From Bacillus pumilus (GTDB lineage Bacteria > Bacillota > Bacilli > Bacillales > Bacillaceae), in the NCBI RefSeq assembly GCF_900186955.1, contig NZ_LT906438.1, forward strand, positions 3,038,001 to 3,102,000: a stretch of 64,000 bases of DNA, in the 5' to 3' direction. Made by a program: the position numbers and the translations under genes. This document shows, piece by piece, positions 17,794-26,622 of the stretch. Each line of letters begins with the position of its first letter. Positions within the stretch are counted from its first letter, which is position 1. The notes under the pieces are model-generated. The model was not told the DNA's origin. It was given only the letters and a program-made list of their open reading frames with translations, and did no database searches.

Positions 17794-18802
17794 CTGTCTT
17801 CAACCCCTTGCGCACGAGATAAACAAATAGAGGCGCTCCTGCTACCGCCGTCATGACACCAATCGGTACTTCCTGCGGCATGATCAGAAAACGAGCCGCA
17901 AGGTCTGCGACAAGTAAAAGCGACGCCCCCACTACGGCACAATACGGCAGTACCCAGCGGTGGTCAGGTCCGACAAGCTTTTTCACAATATGCGGCACTA
18001 GAAAACCAACAAATCCAATCGATCCTGCGACAGCGACGGAACCACCCGCTAAAAAGACGACGAGAACTCCCATCGTGATTTTCAGCGCCAGCGTACGTTG
18101 ACCAAGTCCCTTCGCAATATCATCTCCTGACAAAAGGACATTGATGGAGCGTCCAAGAAGCAGCGCGACAACTGTCGCACCTAAAATATAAGGCAAAACA
18201 GGCAGCAGCATATCAATGCTTCTTCCAGACACTGAACCCGCCATCCAAAACAGGATGCTTTGAATCGACTGTTCATTCACGATTAAAAGACCTTGTGTAA
18301 AGGACGCAAACAGTGCAGATATCGCCGCACCTGCAAGGACAATTTTGACCGGTGTCAAACCATCTCTTCCAATGGAGCCCAAAAGAAAAACGAGCATCCC
18401 TGCAATTGCCGCACCTAAAAAGGCTGTCCACATATAGCCTGTTAATGACTCTGTTGAAAAGAAAACAATCGAAATGACGATAAAAAATAGTCCACCTGCA
18501 TTAATTCCTAACAAATCTGGCGCTGCAAGCGGATTTCTCGTTAATGCCTGCATCAGTGCACCTGAAATGGCTAGACTTGATCCAACAACTGTTGCAATTA
18601 AAGCTCTTGATAATCTGGATGTCATGACAATGACACTGTTTGGATCCGATTCATCAAAATGAAGAAACGCATGGATGGTGGCTTTGAGGGAAATCGAGGT
18701 TTGCCCAAGAGAAATGCTGAGTATAAAAAAGACCACCATCAATACGACGAATCCAGCAAACAGCAGCGCCTTGCTCGAATCCTTTTTTAATAAACTTCTC
18801 AT
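17786..18802 (-). CDS. yfiZ: YfiZ, siderophore ABC transporter permease
   Basis: This 338-residue FecCD-type permease is the partner of YfhA. Typical segments are ATVVGSSLAISGALMQALTRNPLA and the coupling loop GSIGFVGFLVPHIVKKL. It is separated from yfiY by about 70 bases that contain a terminator-like hairpin, so the permease genes probably receive less transcription than the binding protein. The ATG has only a modest binding site. Substrate specificity is inferred from the yfiY context. Confidence 0.85.
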   Translation of the reverse strand: MRSLLKKDSSKALLFAGFVVLMVVFFILSISLGQTSISLKATIHAFLHFDESDPNSVIVMTSRLSRALIATVVGSSLAISGALMQALTRNPLAAPDLLGINAGGLFFIVISIVFFSTESLTGYMWTAFLGAAIAGMLVFLLGSIGRDGLTPVKIVLAGAAISALFASFTQGLLIVNEQSIQSILFWMAGSVSGRSIDMLLPVLPYILGATVVALLLGRSINVLLSGDDIAKGLGQRTLALKITMGVLVVFLAGGSVAVAGSIGFVGFLVPHIVKKLVGPDHRWVLPYCAVVGASLLLVADLAARFLIMPQEVPIGVMTAVAGAPLFVYLVRKGLKTGG

Positions 18803-18827
18803 CTGATTCCCGCTTTCAATCTGTTAT

Positions 18828-18864
18828 GGAAAAAGGAGAAAATGGTTTTTCACATTTTCTCCTC
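18828..18864 (-). terminator. Intra-operon terminator between yfiY and yfiZ
   Basis: AGGAGAAAATG and CATTTTCTCCT form an 11-bp stem, followed by TTTTT on the minus strand. Placed between the first and second genes of an operon, it likely acts as a leaky stop that favours the binding protein. Confidence 0.8.
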
Positions 18865-18872
18865 TGTTATCC

Positions 18873-19826
18873 TTATTTATCAATTCCGAGACGATCATCA
18901 ATATCATCAAGCATCATGTTTGCAGCAATAATACCGCCGCCCATGTTCCAAGTGATTTCATCGACTTTATGCACTTGTTTCGCTTTCACTGCGTCAAGCT
19001 GCTTCCATAAAGGATGACTCGTCCACTCTTTATATGCTTTTTCAACGGCTTTATCCTGATCATCCATGAAGTAATAGATCACATCTGCATCCATTTGCGG
19101 GATGCTCTCTTTGTCTGTCAGTGTAATGATGTCTTGCTTTTTATCTTTGACATTCTTAGGTCCTTCAAAGCCTAGCTCTGTTAAAATGGACCCTGCGAAT
19201 CCAGTTTGATAGATTCTAGCATGATCTGCACGGAAGTTCACTACAGACACACTCATTGGCCAGTTTTTGATGTCTTTTTTCGCTTTTTCTTTGAAGTCAG
19301 CGACGCGGTCATCCCACTTCGTTAGCAATTCTTTTGACTTGTCTTGCTGGTTTAACGCTTCACCCATTAATTTCACTGTATCTTTAAATGTAAACACTGT
19401 TTCTGTTGCAACAGTTGGAGCGATTTCTTTCAGCTGATCAAAAATTTGCTCATGGCGGACTTTTGATGCAATGATCAAATCTGGGTTAAGCTTTTCAATT
19501 TCCTCTAAGTTTGGCTGTATTTCCTGTCCAACAATTTTGACATCCTTTAAATCATCTCTTAAATATTTATACGTAGGTGCCTCAAGCCAAGATTCTACAA
19601 CACCCACTGGTTTAATGCCCATCGCGACTGCTGCATCTGTTGCTCCTTGGTACAGCGTCACCACACGTTTAGGCGATCCTTTAATTTCAGTTGAACCGAT
19701 AGCGCTTTCAACGGTTCTTGCTTTTTCTTTACTGTTTGACTTGCCTTCACTGCTATTGCTGCCGCAAGCTGCAAGTAAAACGATGGAGAGCACAACTAAT
19801 AGCGACCAAAAAGATTTTTTGAACAT
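18873..19826 (-). CDS. yfiY: YfiY, siderophore-binding lipoprotein
   Basis: This is a 317-residue periplasmic-binding-type lipoprotein. The lipobox is L-A-A-C21, so it is anchored on the outer membrane face. The body has the two-lobe Fe-siderophore fold with RVVTLYQGATDAAVAMGIKPVGV in lobe 1 and a WNMGGGIIAAN segment near the end. B. subtilis YfiY binds schizokinen and arthrobactin; this protein appears to be its orthologue. The ATG at 19826 uses AGGTGAGG. The gene leads the operon and has a Fur box about 40 bases upstream, so it should be induced by iron starvation. Confidence 0.88.
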   Translation of the reverse strand: MFKKSFWSLLVVLSIVLLAACGSNSSEGKSNSKEKARTVESAIGSTEIKGSPKRVVTLYQGATDAAVAMGIKPVGVVESWLEAPTYKYLRDDLKDVKIVGQEIQPNLEEIEKLNPDLIIASKVRHEQIFDQLKEIAPTVATETVFTFKDTVKLMGEALNQQDKSKELLTKWDDRVADFKEKAKKDIKNWPMSVSVVNFRADHARIYQTGFAGSILTELGFEGPKNVKDKKQDIITLTDKESIPQMDADVIYYFMDDQDKAVEKAYKEWTSHPLWKQLDAVKAKQVHKVDEITWNMGGGIIAANMMLDDIDDRLGIDK

Positions 19827-19864
19827 GTACCTCACCTATCCATTCTATATGTAGTCATATCATT

Positions 19865-19885
19865 TGATAACGATTCTCATTATCA
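19865..19885 (-). promoter_or_regulatory. Fur box upstream of yfiY
   Basis: TGATAACGATTCTCATTATCA differs at two positions from the inverted repeat TGATAATGATTATCATTATCA. Its place just upstream of yfiY fits iron-dependent repression by Fur. Confidence 0.88.
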
Positions 19886-19965
19886 CACTATGATTTTATC
19901 ATAGAAAAGGATGGTGTCAATGTAAATTTTTAAGAAAAAGGGAGAGTGTTGACTAGTTGTTCATA

Positions 19966-20958
19966 CTAAATAGAACGATTCCACATTTGGATGGCCCTTC
20001 CAATCTGTTTTCCCGCTTCTAGTAACACCGACAAATGGGTATGTCCATCCAGCACTTGATAGACTGATTGTTTTCTGATCGTTTCATCGGGCAGTTCATG
20101 ATAGGCAGGAAATTTTTCTATATCATACAGCTCATCCTCACTTCCTACTAACATCGCATATGGCCGATCCATCATCGCAAATTGTTTTTTAGGTGCAGAC
20201 GGGGTTAAGGCAAGTGCTAGATTGACGGTGATGGCTGTCAACAAAAGCGGGTCCTGCTCAACTGCCCATGCCGGATAATGAAAACGCACGGCTTCAGAAT
20301 GACTCATCAACAATCCTTTTGTCATGGCAGACAAAACGAATTTCCATACTTGAACGCTCGCAAAAGGGATTTGATCAGGCCTTGCTGTGCCTGATTGATA
20401 GCCAAATTCAGGGGCAATAAAAAAGTAACCATCTACTTCTCTTTTTTTCGGCCAAGATAGGTAGTTTAGCAGTAATCCCGCTCCAGATGAATGACCGCAG
20501 AGATAAACGGCTCCTTTATGCTGCTGTTTGACCGTATCCACAAACTGCGAAATATCGTGCCACACATCTGTGACACTAGGTGTATCACCCTTTTTCCCTT
20601 CCGAATGGCCGTGACCTCTTAAATCGATTAAAAACGTATTCACATGAAAATCATGTTGCAGCGTATCGGCAATATGCTCATAACCAGCTAGGCTGTGAGC
20701 GCCTCCGCCATGGATCAAGATGACATTTGCCTCGTTCTTTTTTTCTGCTAAAAACGGATAATACGCAAGGCTTGTGCCGTCGTGTGATGGCATGAATTGT
20801 CTTTCTGGAATATGAACAGGAGCTGCCTGCTGCATAATTGCAAATGAGAATGGTTCGGTCTTAGTGTCTGTCAATTTTTTCGCTCCTTCAAACAGAAACG
20901 AGAATGGCAAGCGATACTGGCCATTCTCATGACTACATTCTATTAAGTAATCTCCCAC
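19966..20958 (-). CDS. Alpha/beta hydrolase
   Basis: This serine hydrolase of about 330 residues has the nucleophile motif G155-H-S157-S-G and an oxyanion region ILIHGGGAHSLAG near 80-92. A likely acid and histidine lie in GSEDELYD and DGHTHLS. It resembles lysophospholipase or monoglyceride-lipase-like hydrolases, and it has no signal peptide. The start is uncertain: the GTG at 20958 lacks a binding site, and the frame stays open 30 more codons upstream without a good start. A later Met at residue 42 would still keep the fold. The gene reads toward the iron-uptake operon but is separated from it by the Fur box. Confidence 0.72.
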   Translation of the reverse strand: MGDYLIECSHENGQYRLPFSFLFEGAKKLTDTKTEPFSFAIMQQAAPVHIPERQFMPSHDGTSLAYYPFLAEKKNEANVILIHGGGAHSLAGYEHIADTLQHDFHVNTFLIDLRGHGHSEGKKGDTPSVTDVWHDISQFVDTVKQQHKGAVYLCGHSSGAGLLLNYLSWPKKREVDGYFFIAPEFGYQSGTARPDQIPFASVQVWKFVLSAMTKGLLMSHSEAVRFHYPAWAVEQDPLLLTAITVNLALALTPSAPKKQFAMMDRPYAMLVGSEDELYDIEKFPAYHELPDETIRKQSVYQVLDGHTHLSVLLEAGKQIGRAIQMWNRSI

Positions 20959-21131
20959 AAAGGGAAGGTCTTGCTTTGAATAATGGCAACAATTTATTTT
21001 AACGCTTTTTTTGCATCGGAGATAGGGAAGACAGGAAAGACGTCATTTACTTCACAGCTTTTCATGAACAAATCCATTGATTTCATTTTTATGTATTGTC
21101 CATGTTTTATGATGAGCTGTATGTATTGAAT

Positions 21132-21878
21132 CTAATTGTTTACTAAATATACATTTTCTATTTTTGTTATAGACTTAGATTGCAAACTTTGATTATCCAT
21201 TTCTACGTAAAGGGAAAAATCATTGTTTTCAACAAAAATTATATCGCTTCCATTATTAAGTTTTATTTTTAATGAATTGCCTTCTTTTTGAGTATTACGA
21301 AAGGTATTCTCAATCATATTGTAGTCTAATTCAGTCCACTTGCCATTGATTATAATTTTGGTCATCCCCATTATCTTATGACTGATACTATTGGGGATCA
21401 TTTTCTTTTGAAATTTTTCAGAAATTTCTTCGTTATCTAATTGCTGAAATCCAATTTGAAATGCCTCTTTTTCAAAAAAAGGTAAGTACATGTTTCTCCA
21501 TCGTGATGAAATTTTAAGTAGTCCAAATAATTTATATTCGATTCTTTCTGGCGTTTGTACATCAAATGCTTTGTCTAAAAGCGATTGATGTAAAGAATCA
21601 ATATCTGATACATCAATCATTAAGCATATTGCTCCTCTTGTGCCTCGATTATACAACTCTGTCCAATCTTTTTTCCAGCCACCGCCATCCTTCTTTGTTA
21701 TATTCACTAATTCAAGATACTCCTTTCCAATCCAAAGATTGCTTATTTTAAAGCCTTTTGTTCTTTTACCTTTTTTAGGTGCATACGGGAAACCATTTTG
21801 TTGTATCATATCTATCATTTTTTTGTCTTTTTGATATTTTTCATCAACATTGATAACAATATGATCAATTTTATTCAT
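21132..21878 (-). CDS. Glyoxalase-like (VOC) protein
   Basis: This 248-residue protein begins MNKIDHIVINVDE, the usual first strand of the VOC fold, and has a second VOC-like segment with SRWRNMYLPFFE near the middle. It resembles glyoxalase-like domain proteins, whose members bind metal or small ligands; no specific reaction can be assigned. It is AT-rich and overlaps the upstream padR-like gene by eight bases, so the two form an operon. The regulator may sense the same small molecule that this protein binds or modifies. That is inference. Confidence 0.72.
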   Translation of the reverse strand: MNKIDHIVINVDEKYQKDKKMIDMIQQNGFPYAPKKGKRTKGFKISNLWIGKEYLELVNITKKDGGGWKKDWTELYNRGTRGAICLMIDVSDIDSLHQSLLDKAFDVQTPERIEYKLFGLLKISSRWRNMYLPFFEKEAFQIGFQQLDNEEISEKFQKKMIPNSISHKIMGMTKIIINGKWTELDYNMIENTFRNTQKEGNSLKIKLNNGSDIIFVENNDFSLYVEMDNQSLQSKSITKIENVYLVNN

Positions 21879-22416
21879 CGGTTAATCCCCCCGTCTTAAT
21901 TAAATGAATAACTTCATGAAGATACTTCATTTTCATTTCTTCCATTTCATAAATGTAATCAAACGTTAGCCTTGTTAAAGGAGATAAATTCATTTGTTTC
22001 TCTTTTTCTTCTTCACCCTTTTTTATTTCTGCTAAATGTCTTTTTTGCGCTTCAATTTGAACATTTAATGATTTAACAGCTTCTTGTTTTTCAATTTCGT
22101 CAGCAAACATGAGTCCAGCAAAAAGTTGAGTTGGATAAGTATTTTGAGATTCTACAAGGCATTTCATCACACATTCTTTCTTGTATTCTTTTCCAAGTTC
22201 TGTGATTTTATAGACTTTCGTACTCTTTTTCCCTATCGTCCTTGTTTCACAAATTTTTATATAGTTTCCTTTTTCTAATTTATTTAGCGCATAATAGATT
22301 GAGCCAACTAGAATTCCACCCCATATATCCACCATTGTATTTTTTAAATTCTGCTCAACATCATACCCTGACATCGGTTTCATCGATATTAATCCTAATA
22401 TATATAAGTCCGTCAT
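21871..22416 (-). CDS. PadR-family transcriptional regulator
   Basis: This 181-residue repressor has the PadR N-terminal winged helix: LYILGLISMKPMSGYDVEQ at the start and GSIYYALNKLEK as recognition helix. A long C-terminal helical region for dimer formation has many Glu and Lys. AGGAGGA lies five bases before the ATG at 22416; an ATG six codons upstream overlaps this site. It leads a two-gene operon and has a perfect palindrome inside its own promoter, so autorepression is likely. Composition is AT-rich like its partner. Confidence 0.85.
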   Translation of the reverse strand: MTDLYILGLISMKPMSGYDVEQNLKNTMVDIWGGILVGSIYYALNKLEKGNYIKICETRTIGKKSTKVYKITELGKEYKKECVMKCLVESQNTYPTQLFAGLMFADEIEKQEAVKSLNVQIEAQKRHLAEIKKGEEEKEKQMNLSPLTRLTFDYIYEMEEMKMKYLHEVIHLIKTGGLTDE

Positions 22417-22445
22417 CAGATTCCTCCTATTCAATATCTATTTAC

Positions 22446-22474
22446 ACAATACTCAACATTGAGTATTATTTCAA
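22446..22474 (-). promoter_or_regulatory. padR promoter with palindromic operator
   Basis: On the minus strand a -35 TTGAAA (22469-22474) and a -10 TATTGT (22446-22451) are 17 bases apart. The perfect repeat AATACTCAA-CA-TTGAGTATT (22448-22467) fills most of the spacer. Its ATACT and AGTAT outer halves resemble known PadR sites. Confidence 0.75.
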
Positions 22475-22598
22475 GATTAGATTTAAATTTTCTTTCATGC
22501 TAAGCACTTTTTCAGAGCTCTCAAAAAATCCTGTAAGCAAGCGTTAGCGTGATGTTTATAGAGGTGTGCAATACGATGAGTGAGCCACCTTGATCAAA

Positions 22599-22632
22599 CA
22601 AAAAAAAGACGAACGGCAACCGTTCGTCTTCT
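22599..22632 (-). terminator. psiE terminator
   Basis: AAGACGAACGG and CCGTTCGTCTT form a perfect 11-bp stem with a CAA loop. On the minus strand it is followed by seven T. Confidence 0.9.
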
Positions 22633-22636
22633 TCCC

Positions 22637-23065
22637 TCACTTCACTTCTTCATGCTCCTGAACAGCATGTCGTTTACTGGCGATAAAGAGTGCAACGGTC
22701 ATGGCTAGAATGGTCAGCGCCCACCAGAAGGTCGATACAGCCTCTTTATGATCGATGATAATCAAACGGATGACGGCTGTGATGCCAATATAAATAAAAT
22801 AGCGAAGCGGAAAATGAAAGTTTGATTTAAAGTACTTAATAATTAAGGCAATAAACTCAAAGTACATAAAGAAGATCAGCAGCTCACCAAGCATTTCATA
22901 ATAGCTTTCTCCTTTGTTGACCACATTCTTGTAGACAAATTGGACAATATACCAAGTTTCACTAATTAAGAGGACGCTTAAAGCAAGGGCTAGAAAGAAC
23001 AGACAGATATTCAGAAGACCTTGCAAGAGATCGGGTACCTTTTGGAAGTTGTTGAATCGTTTCAT
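22637..23065 (-). CDS. psiE: PsiE-family membrane protein
   Basis: This 142-residue protein has four hydrophobic segments and matches the phosphate-starvation-inducible PsiE family, with MYFEFIALIIKYF and RYFIYIGITAVIRLIIIDH as recognisable parts. The function is unknown. The ATG at 23065 has GGAGAGA upstream; an earlier ATG at 23095 has no such site. It follows the histidine kinase gene by 37 bases on the same strand, so it may be the third gene of a two-component operon. The terminator behind it marks the end of that unit. Confidence 0.78.
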   Translation of the reverse strand: MKRFNNFQKVPDLLQGLLNICLFFLALALSVLLISETWYIVQFVYKNVVNKGESYYEMLGELLIFFMYFEFIALIIKYFKSNFHFPLRYFIYIGITAVIRLIIIDHKEAVSTFWWALTILAMTVALFIASKRHAVQEHEEVK

Positions 23066-23102
23066 TAGATTGTCTCTCCATTCCATGTTATTCATTTGTC
23101 AT

Positions 23103-24410
23103 CTATATTTTGATGTGCCAGAAGCGCAGCACGATGTAGTAAACATCGTTCTTTTCCATCTTTTCAAACTGCCCGTGCATGCGGGTCATCATTCGTTTTA
23201 TGCTTCGTTCACCAAGTCCAGTGCTTTCCTGCGTGCCATTTGTCTCTTTTATCGCATTGCTGACATGGATCTCAAACATTTCTTGATCGGATAGAAAGGT
23301 GAAATTGATGTCTTTTTTCGGATCGGCGTATTTCAGTATGTTGGACATCAGATTATCAAACACTCGGCCAAGTTCCTCGACATTCACGTTGATATAGCTG
23401 TCAGGAAGCTCTCCTAAAAGATGAACCTTGAATGTCTCTTGCTGCAAGATCGCCACCTGATCTGATAAAAGATCGTAAATGACCTCTTTGACTGCAACGG
23501 TCTCAAGCTCAGGTTCTTGTTCTTTATCAAGTAGAAAATAGGCAAACAGATTATCAGACAGATTTTTCAATTGCAATGCTTTCTCATAAGCACTTGCTAT
23601 ATATTGATCTTTACGGGGATCCGCTCCAGCCTCCTCTTTTTTCGCAAACTCCAGGTTCATCATGAGCGACGTCAGCGGTGTTCTCATATCGTGTGACATT
23701 TCGGTCACCAGACTGCGACTCTCTTCTTGCAACTCGTCAATGGCTTGGAGCTTGTCCAGAAAAGCTTTACGAAGATCCTCAATACTTTTGGCAATCATCG
23801 CTAATTCATCATGCCCTTTTACCGTCATCTCATAGTCTAGCTCGCCGCCTTCAAGAATATGAATGTCTTGGTGAATCGTTTGCAGATAGCGTAAACTTTT
23901 GCGAATGCCAAGCAGAACAATGAGGAGAAAAATAAGCGTCGCCCCGAGCAGCTCGAGTGTAAAGGCAAGATCGTGGTAACGAGATGAATAGAAACCATCC
24001 ACCATGACGCGACCTTCACCGTCGCTAAACTGAACTGGATACGAATGATGCTCAGCGTACTGGGTCACCTTTTCTTTTCCATACGCCGATTCATCAGCAG
24101 CCGAATAGATGGAGTCATATTGCAGCACTTCATCCTTGAAGATGGTCAAATTAATGTAATTCTCTTTTTTTACCCACTCACCAAACGCTTTTCGGTCTGT
24201 TGAAGACAGCTCATTCTCAGACACATAGTGGCTGAATTTTTGAATATACCTGGCTGACTCCTCCTCGTAATACTCGTCCGAACTCAAGTATCCATCAATG
24301 AGGTCATTGGTGATCTTTTGCAGCGTCAAAAAGACAAGTCCACTCACGACCGTAGCTGTCAAAATCAATAGTGCTAGCTTTTTGGCTAGTGTATATTTAC
24401 GATGTGCCAA
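23103..24410 (-). CDS. Sensor histidine kinase (orphan two-component system)
   Basis: This 435-residue kinase has membrane spans near residues 11-30 and 150-168 with an outer sensor domain of about 120 residues. A HAMP-like linker follows. The phospho-acceptor is H240 in EMSHDMRTPL, and a C-terminal ATPase domain has the N-box around NLMSNILKYA and the G-box GLGERSIKRM. The start is a TTG at 24410 with AGAGGA seven bases upstream, which overlaps the regulator gene by 14 bases. The signal is unknown; the acidic, tyrosine-rich start of the outer domain is noted. Confidence 0.85.
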   Translation of the reverse strand: MAHRKYTLAKKLALLILTATVVSGLVFLTLQKITNDLIDGYLSSDEYYEEESARYIQKFSHYVSENELSSTDRKAFGEWVKKENYINLTIFKDEVLQYDSIYSAADESAYGKEKVTQYAEHHSYPVQFSDGEGRVMVDGFYSSRYHDLAFTLELLGATLIFLLIVLLGIRKSLRYLQTIHQDIHILEGGELDYEMTVKGHDELAMIAKSIEDLRKAFLDKLQAIDELQEESRSLVTEMSHDMRTPLTSLMMNLEFAKKEEAGADPRKDQYIASAYEKALQLKNLSDNLFAYFLLDKEQEPELETVAVKEVIYDLLSDQVAILQQETFKVHLLGELPDSYINVNVEELGRVFDNLMSNILKYADPKKDINFTFLSDQEMFEIHVSNAIKETNGTQESTGLGERSIKRMMTRMHGQFEKMEKNDVYYIVLRFWHIKI

Positions 24411-25092
24411 ATCGGTATCCTCTTCCCCATTCTGTTTTGATATATACAGGACGTGCAGGATCATCTTCAATTTTGGCACGCAGCTTTCGAATATGCACCA
24501 TCACCGTATTGTTGGAACAATAGAAATAAGGCTGTCCCCATACACTCTCATAAATATTTTGGGCTGAAAAGATTTTGTTTCGCCTGCTCATGAGCAGCTT
24601 CAACATACGATATTCTAAATCAGACAGCTTGAGTTGTTGATTTCCTTTCCACACTTCATTAAATTCTTCGCTCACCCTCAGCTTGCCCCCAACAAGAAAC
24701 GTTTCTTCCTGTTCCTTCTTTTCCTGATAGACGGTGTACCTGCGTAATTGTGCAATCACTCTAGCATGAAGCTCCTCTTGTGAAAAAGGTTTTGTCATAT
24801 AATCATCCCCGCCGGCAAGTAAGCCTTCGGTTTTATCGAATGTACTTGATTTGGCTGTTAGAAATAGAATCGGGACATTAGAAGAGGCTCTCATCTGCTG
24901 GCACGTTTCAATGCCTGATATGCCTGGCATCATCACATCCAAAATCACCAAATCGAGCGAATCGTCCACAAACTTCAATGCTTGCTCGCCATTCATCGCT
25001 CTTTGCACCTCATATCCAGCACGTGTAAGGGATTCCTGCAAAAGGTCTCCAATATCTTGATCATCTTCTACGATTAATATTCGATGCGTCAT
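24397..25092 (-). CDS. OmpR-family response regulator
   Basis: This 231-residue regulator has a receiver domain with D10, D11, the phosphorylation site D52 and K101 in TKPF. A winged-helix DNA-binding domain follows, with NTVMVHIRKLRAKIE as recognition region. It is closest to the VanR/PhoP-type branch. It is translationally coupled to the kinase gene downstream. It is divergent from the DUF418 gene across 250 bases, making that gene a likely target along with psiE. Confidence 0.88.
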   Translation of the reverse strand: MTHRILIVEDDQDIGDLLQESLTRAGYEVQRAMNGEQALKFVDDSLDLVILDVMMPGISGIETCQQMRASSNVPILFLTAKSSTFDKTEGLLAGGDDYMTKPFSQEELHARVIAQLRRYTVYQEKKEQEETFLVGGKLRVSEEFNEVWKGNQQLKLSDLEYRMLKLLMSRRNKIFSAQNIYESVWGQPYFYCSNNTVMVHIRKLRAKIEDDPARPVYIKTEWGRGYRFGTS

Positions 25093-25346
25093 GTCTCTCT
25101 CACCTCATGATACGTGATGTACTTTCTTTTATGTCTTTACTATATATCATCTAGCTATGTGAAAAGATACAGCATAAACCTTAACAGTTTATGAATTTGC
25201 CCCTCTGCCATCAATTCGTCACATTTATTTTCAAAATATTGGATCTTCATAAATTATTAAGAATTGGACCGTATATTGATTCATTGTAGGGATCGATGAA
25301 TTGATTCGAATGACATTTTTATCATAACAAGAAAAGGAGCATGGAT

Positions 25347-26546
25347 ATGAATACAAACAAAGTAGCACACGCGATGAATTTGAAGGATCGGGTTCATTTC
25401 TTAGACATCGTACGGGGATTTGCCTTAATGGGAATTATTTTGGTCAATTACTTTTTAATCGTGGATTCGGCGAAGGGGTTCGATATGGAATCAAATGATG
25501 TCTTTCATAACTTAGTGAATTGGTTTGCCTCTGGGAAATTCATTACGTTGTTCTCCTTCCTATTCGGGGTTGGGTTTATGATTTTTATGGATCGAGCTGC
25601 TCAGAAGGTGGACAGTCCGAACAAGCTGTTTGCCCGCAGATTAACCATTCTCTTAGGGTTTGGCCTTCTGCATTTAACTTTTGTTTGGATTGGTGATATT
25701 TTGGCCTATTATGCAGTTGCTGGTTTTTTATTGCTTTTCTTTTACAAACGCACAGCCAAAACCATCCGAAACTGGCTGATCACACTCTTTGTGATTCAAT
25801 TGCTCACACCCTTTTTCACAATGCTGCTCAATACCATCAGTTCAGGATCATCAGGCAAGCCGGACTTTGCCGATTTTGAATTAATCAGCCACAACAGTCT
25901 GACTTATTTAGCATCTATTGGTGACCGGTGGGCAGATATGGTGACAATGGCTTCCAGTTCATTTTTCACTGTCTATTCCATGTTCTTCATGTTTTTACTT
26001 GGTGTGTATTTTGTGAAAATGGAGTTTTTCAAAAACATGGAGGCGAAAAAAGCAATTTGGAATCGCATTTGGATCATCTGTACAATCGCTTTTCTCATCA
26101 CTCAAAGCAGTACGATCATAGTAGCGATCAATCCTTTTGAACATACACTCTGGGTGAACATTGCCACTGCCCTTGAACAAAACGGAGGACTAACTGGCAG
26201 TATGTTTTATATGAGTACACTTGCGATGCTGTTTCTGCACGTTCCTCAGCTGCGAGGTGCTTTGATGGTCTTTACAAAAGTCGGACGGATGTCCCTGACC
26301 TGTTACTTGCTTCACTCGATCATTGGAACCTTGCTATTTCTAAAGTATGGAGCGGGGCTTGTCGATCATCTTCAGCCGGCTGGTACGTTTTTCATGGCTA
26401 TTGGCGTGTATGTCTTCCTTGTGCTTTTCAGTACGTTTTGGTTAAAGCGGTTTAAGTATGGACCGATGGAATTTATTTGGCGTCAGCTGACGTATGGGAA
26501 GGTCAATGACAGATCGAAAACCAATACATTTCATGCGGCGAAGTAA
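25347..26546 (+). CDS. DUF418 (YeiB-type) membrane protein
   Basis: This 399-residue polytopic membrane protein has about ten spans. It begins with the family's N-terminal [20 protein letters not shown] and ends with the DUF418 region [15 protein letters not shown] and [13 protein letters not shown]418 proteins are related to acyltransferase-3 type membrane enzymes, but their activity is unproven. The ATG at 25347 has AAAGGAG at seven bases; the ATG six bases upstream is too close. It is divergent from the two-component genes, which may control it. Confidence 0.85.
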   Translation: MNTNKVAHAMNLKDRVHFLDIVRGFALMGIILVNYFLIVDSAKGFDMESNDVFHNLVNWFASGKFITLFSFLFGVGFMIFMDRAAQKVDSPNKLFARRLTILLGFGLLHLTFVWIGDILAYYAVAGFLLLFFYKRTAKTIRNWLITLFVIQLLTPFFTMLLNTISSGSSGKPDFADFELISHNSLTYLASIGDRWADMVTMASSSFFTVYSMFFMFLLGVYFVKMEFFKNMEAKKAIWNRIWIICTIAFLITQSSTIIVAINPFEHTLWVNIATALEQNGGLTGSMFYMSTLAMLFLHVPQLRGALMVFTKVGRMSLTCYLLHSIIGTLLFLKYGAGLVDHLQPAGTFFMAIGVYVFLVLFSTFWLKRFKYGPMEFIWRQLTYGKVNDRSKTNTFHAAK

Positions 26547-26548
26547 AA

Positions 26549-26583
26549 GAAAAAAGGCGAATGGCTACAGTTCGCCTTTTTTA
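26549..26583 (+). terminator. Terminator after the DUF418 gene
   Basis: AAAAGGCGAA and TTCGCCTTTT form a perfect 10-bp stem with a nine-base loop, followed by T residues. Confidence 0.9.
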
Positions 26584-26622
26584 ATATGTTAAGTTTGTGA
26601 TTCAGAGACAATCCGTTCACTT

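Noticed and set aside
25093..25346. A clear promoter for the DUF418 gene
   Set aside because: TTGGAC near 25265 has no convincing -10 at a usable distance, so no site was assigned in this 250-base divergent region.
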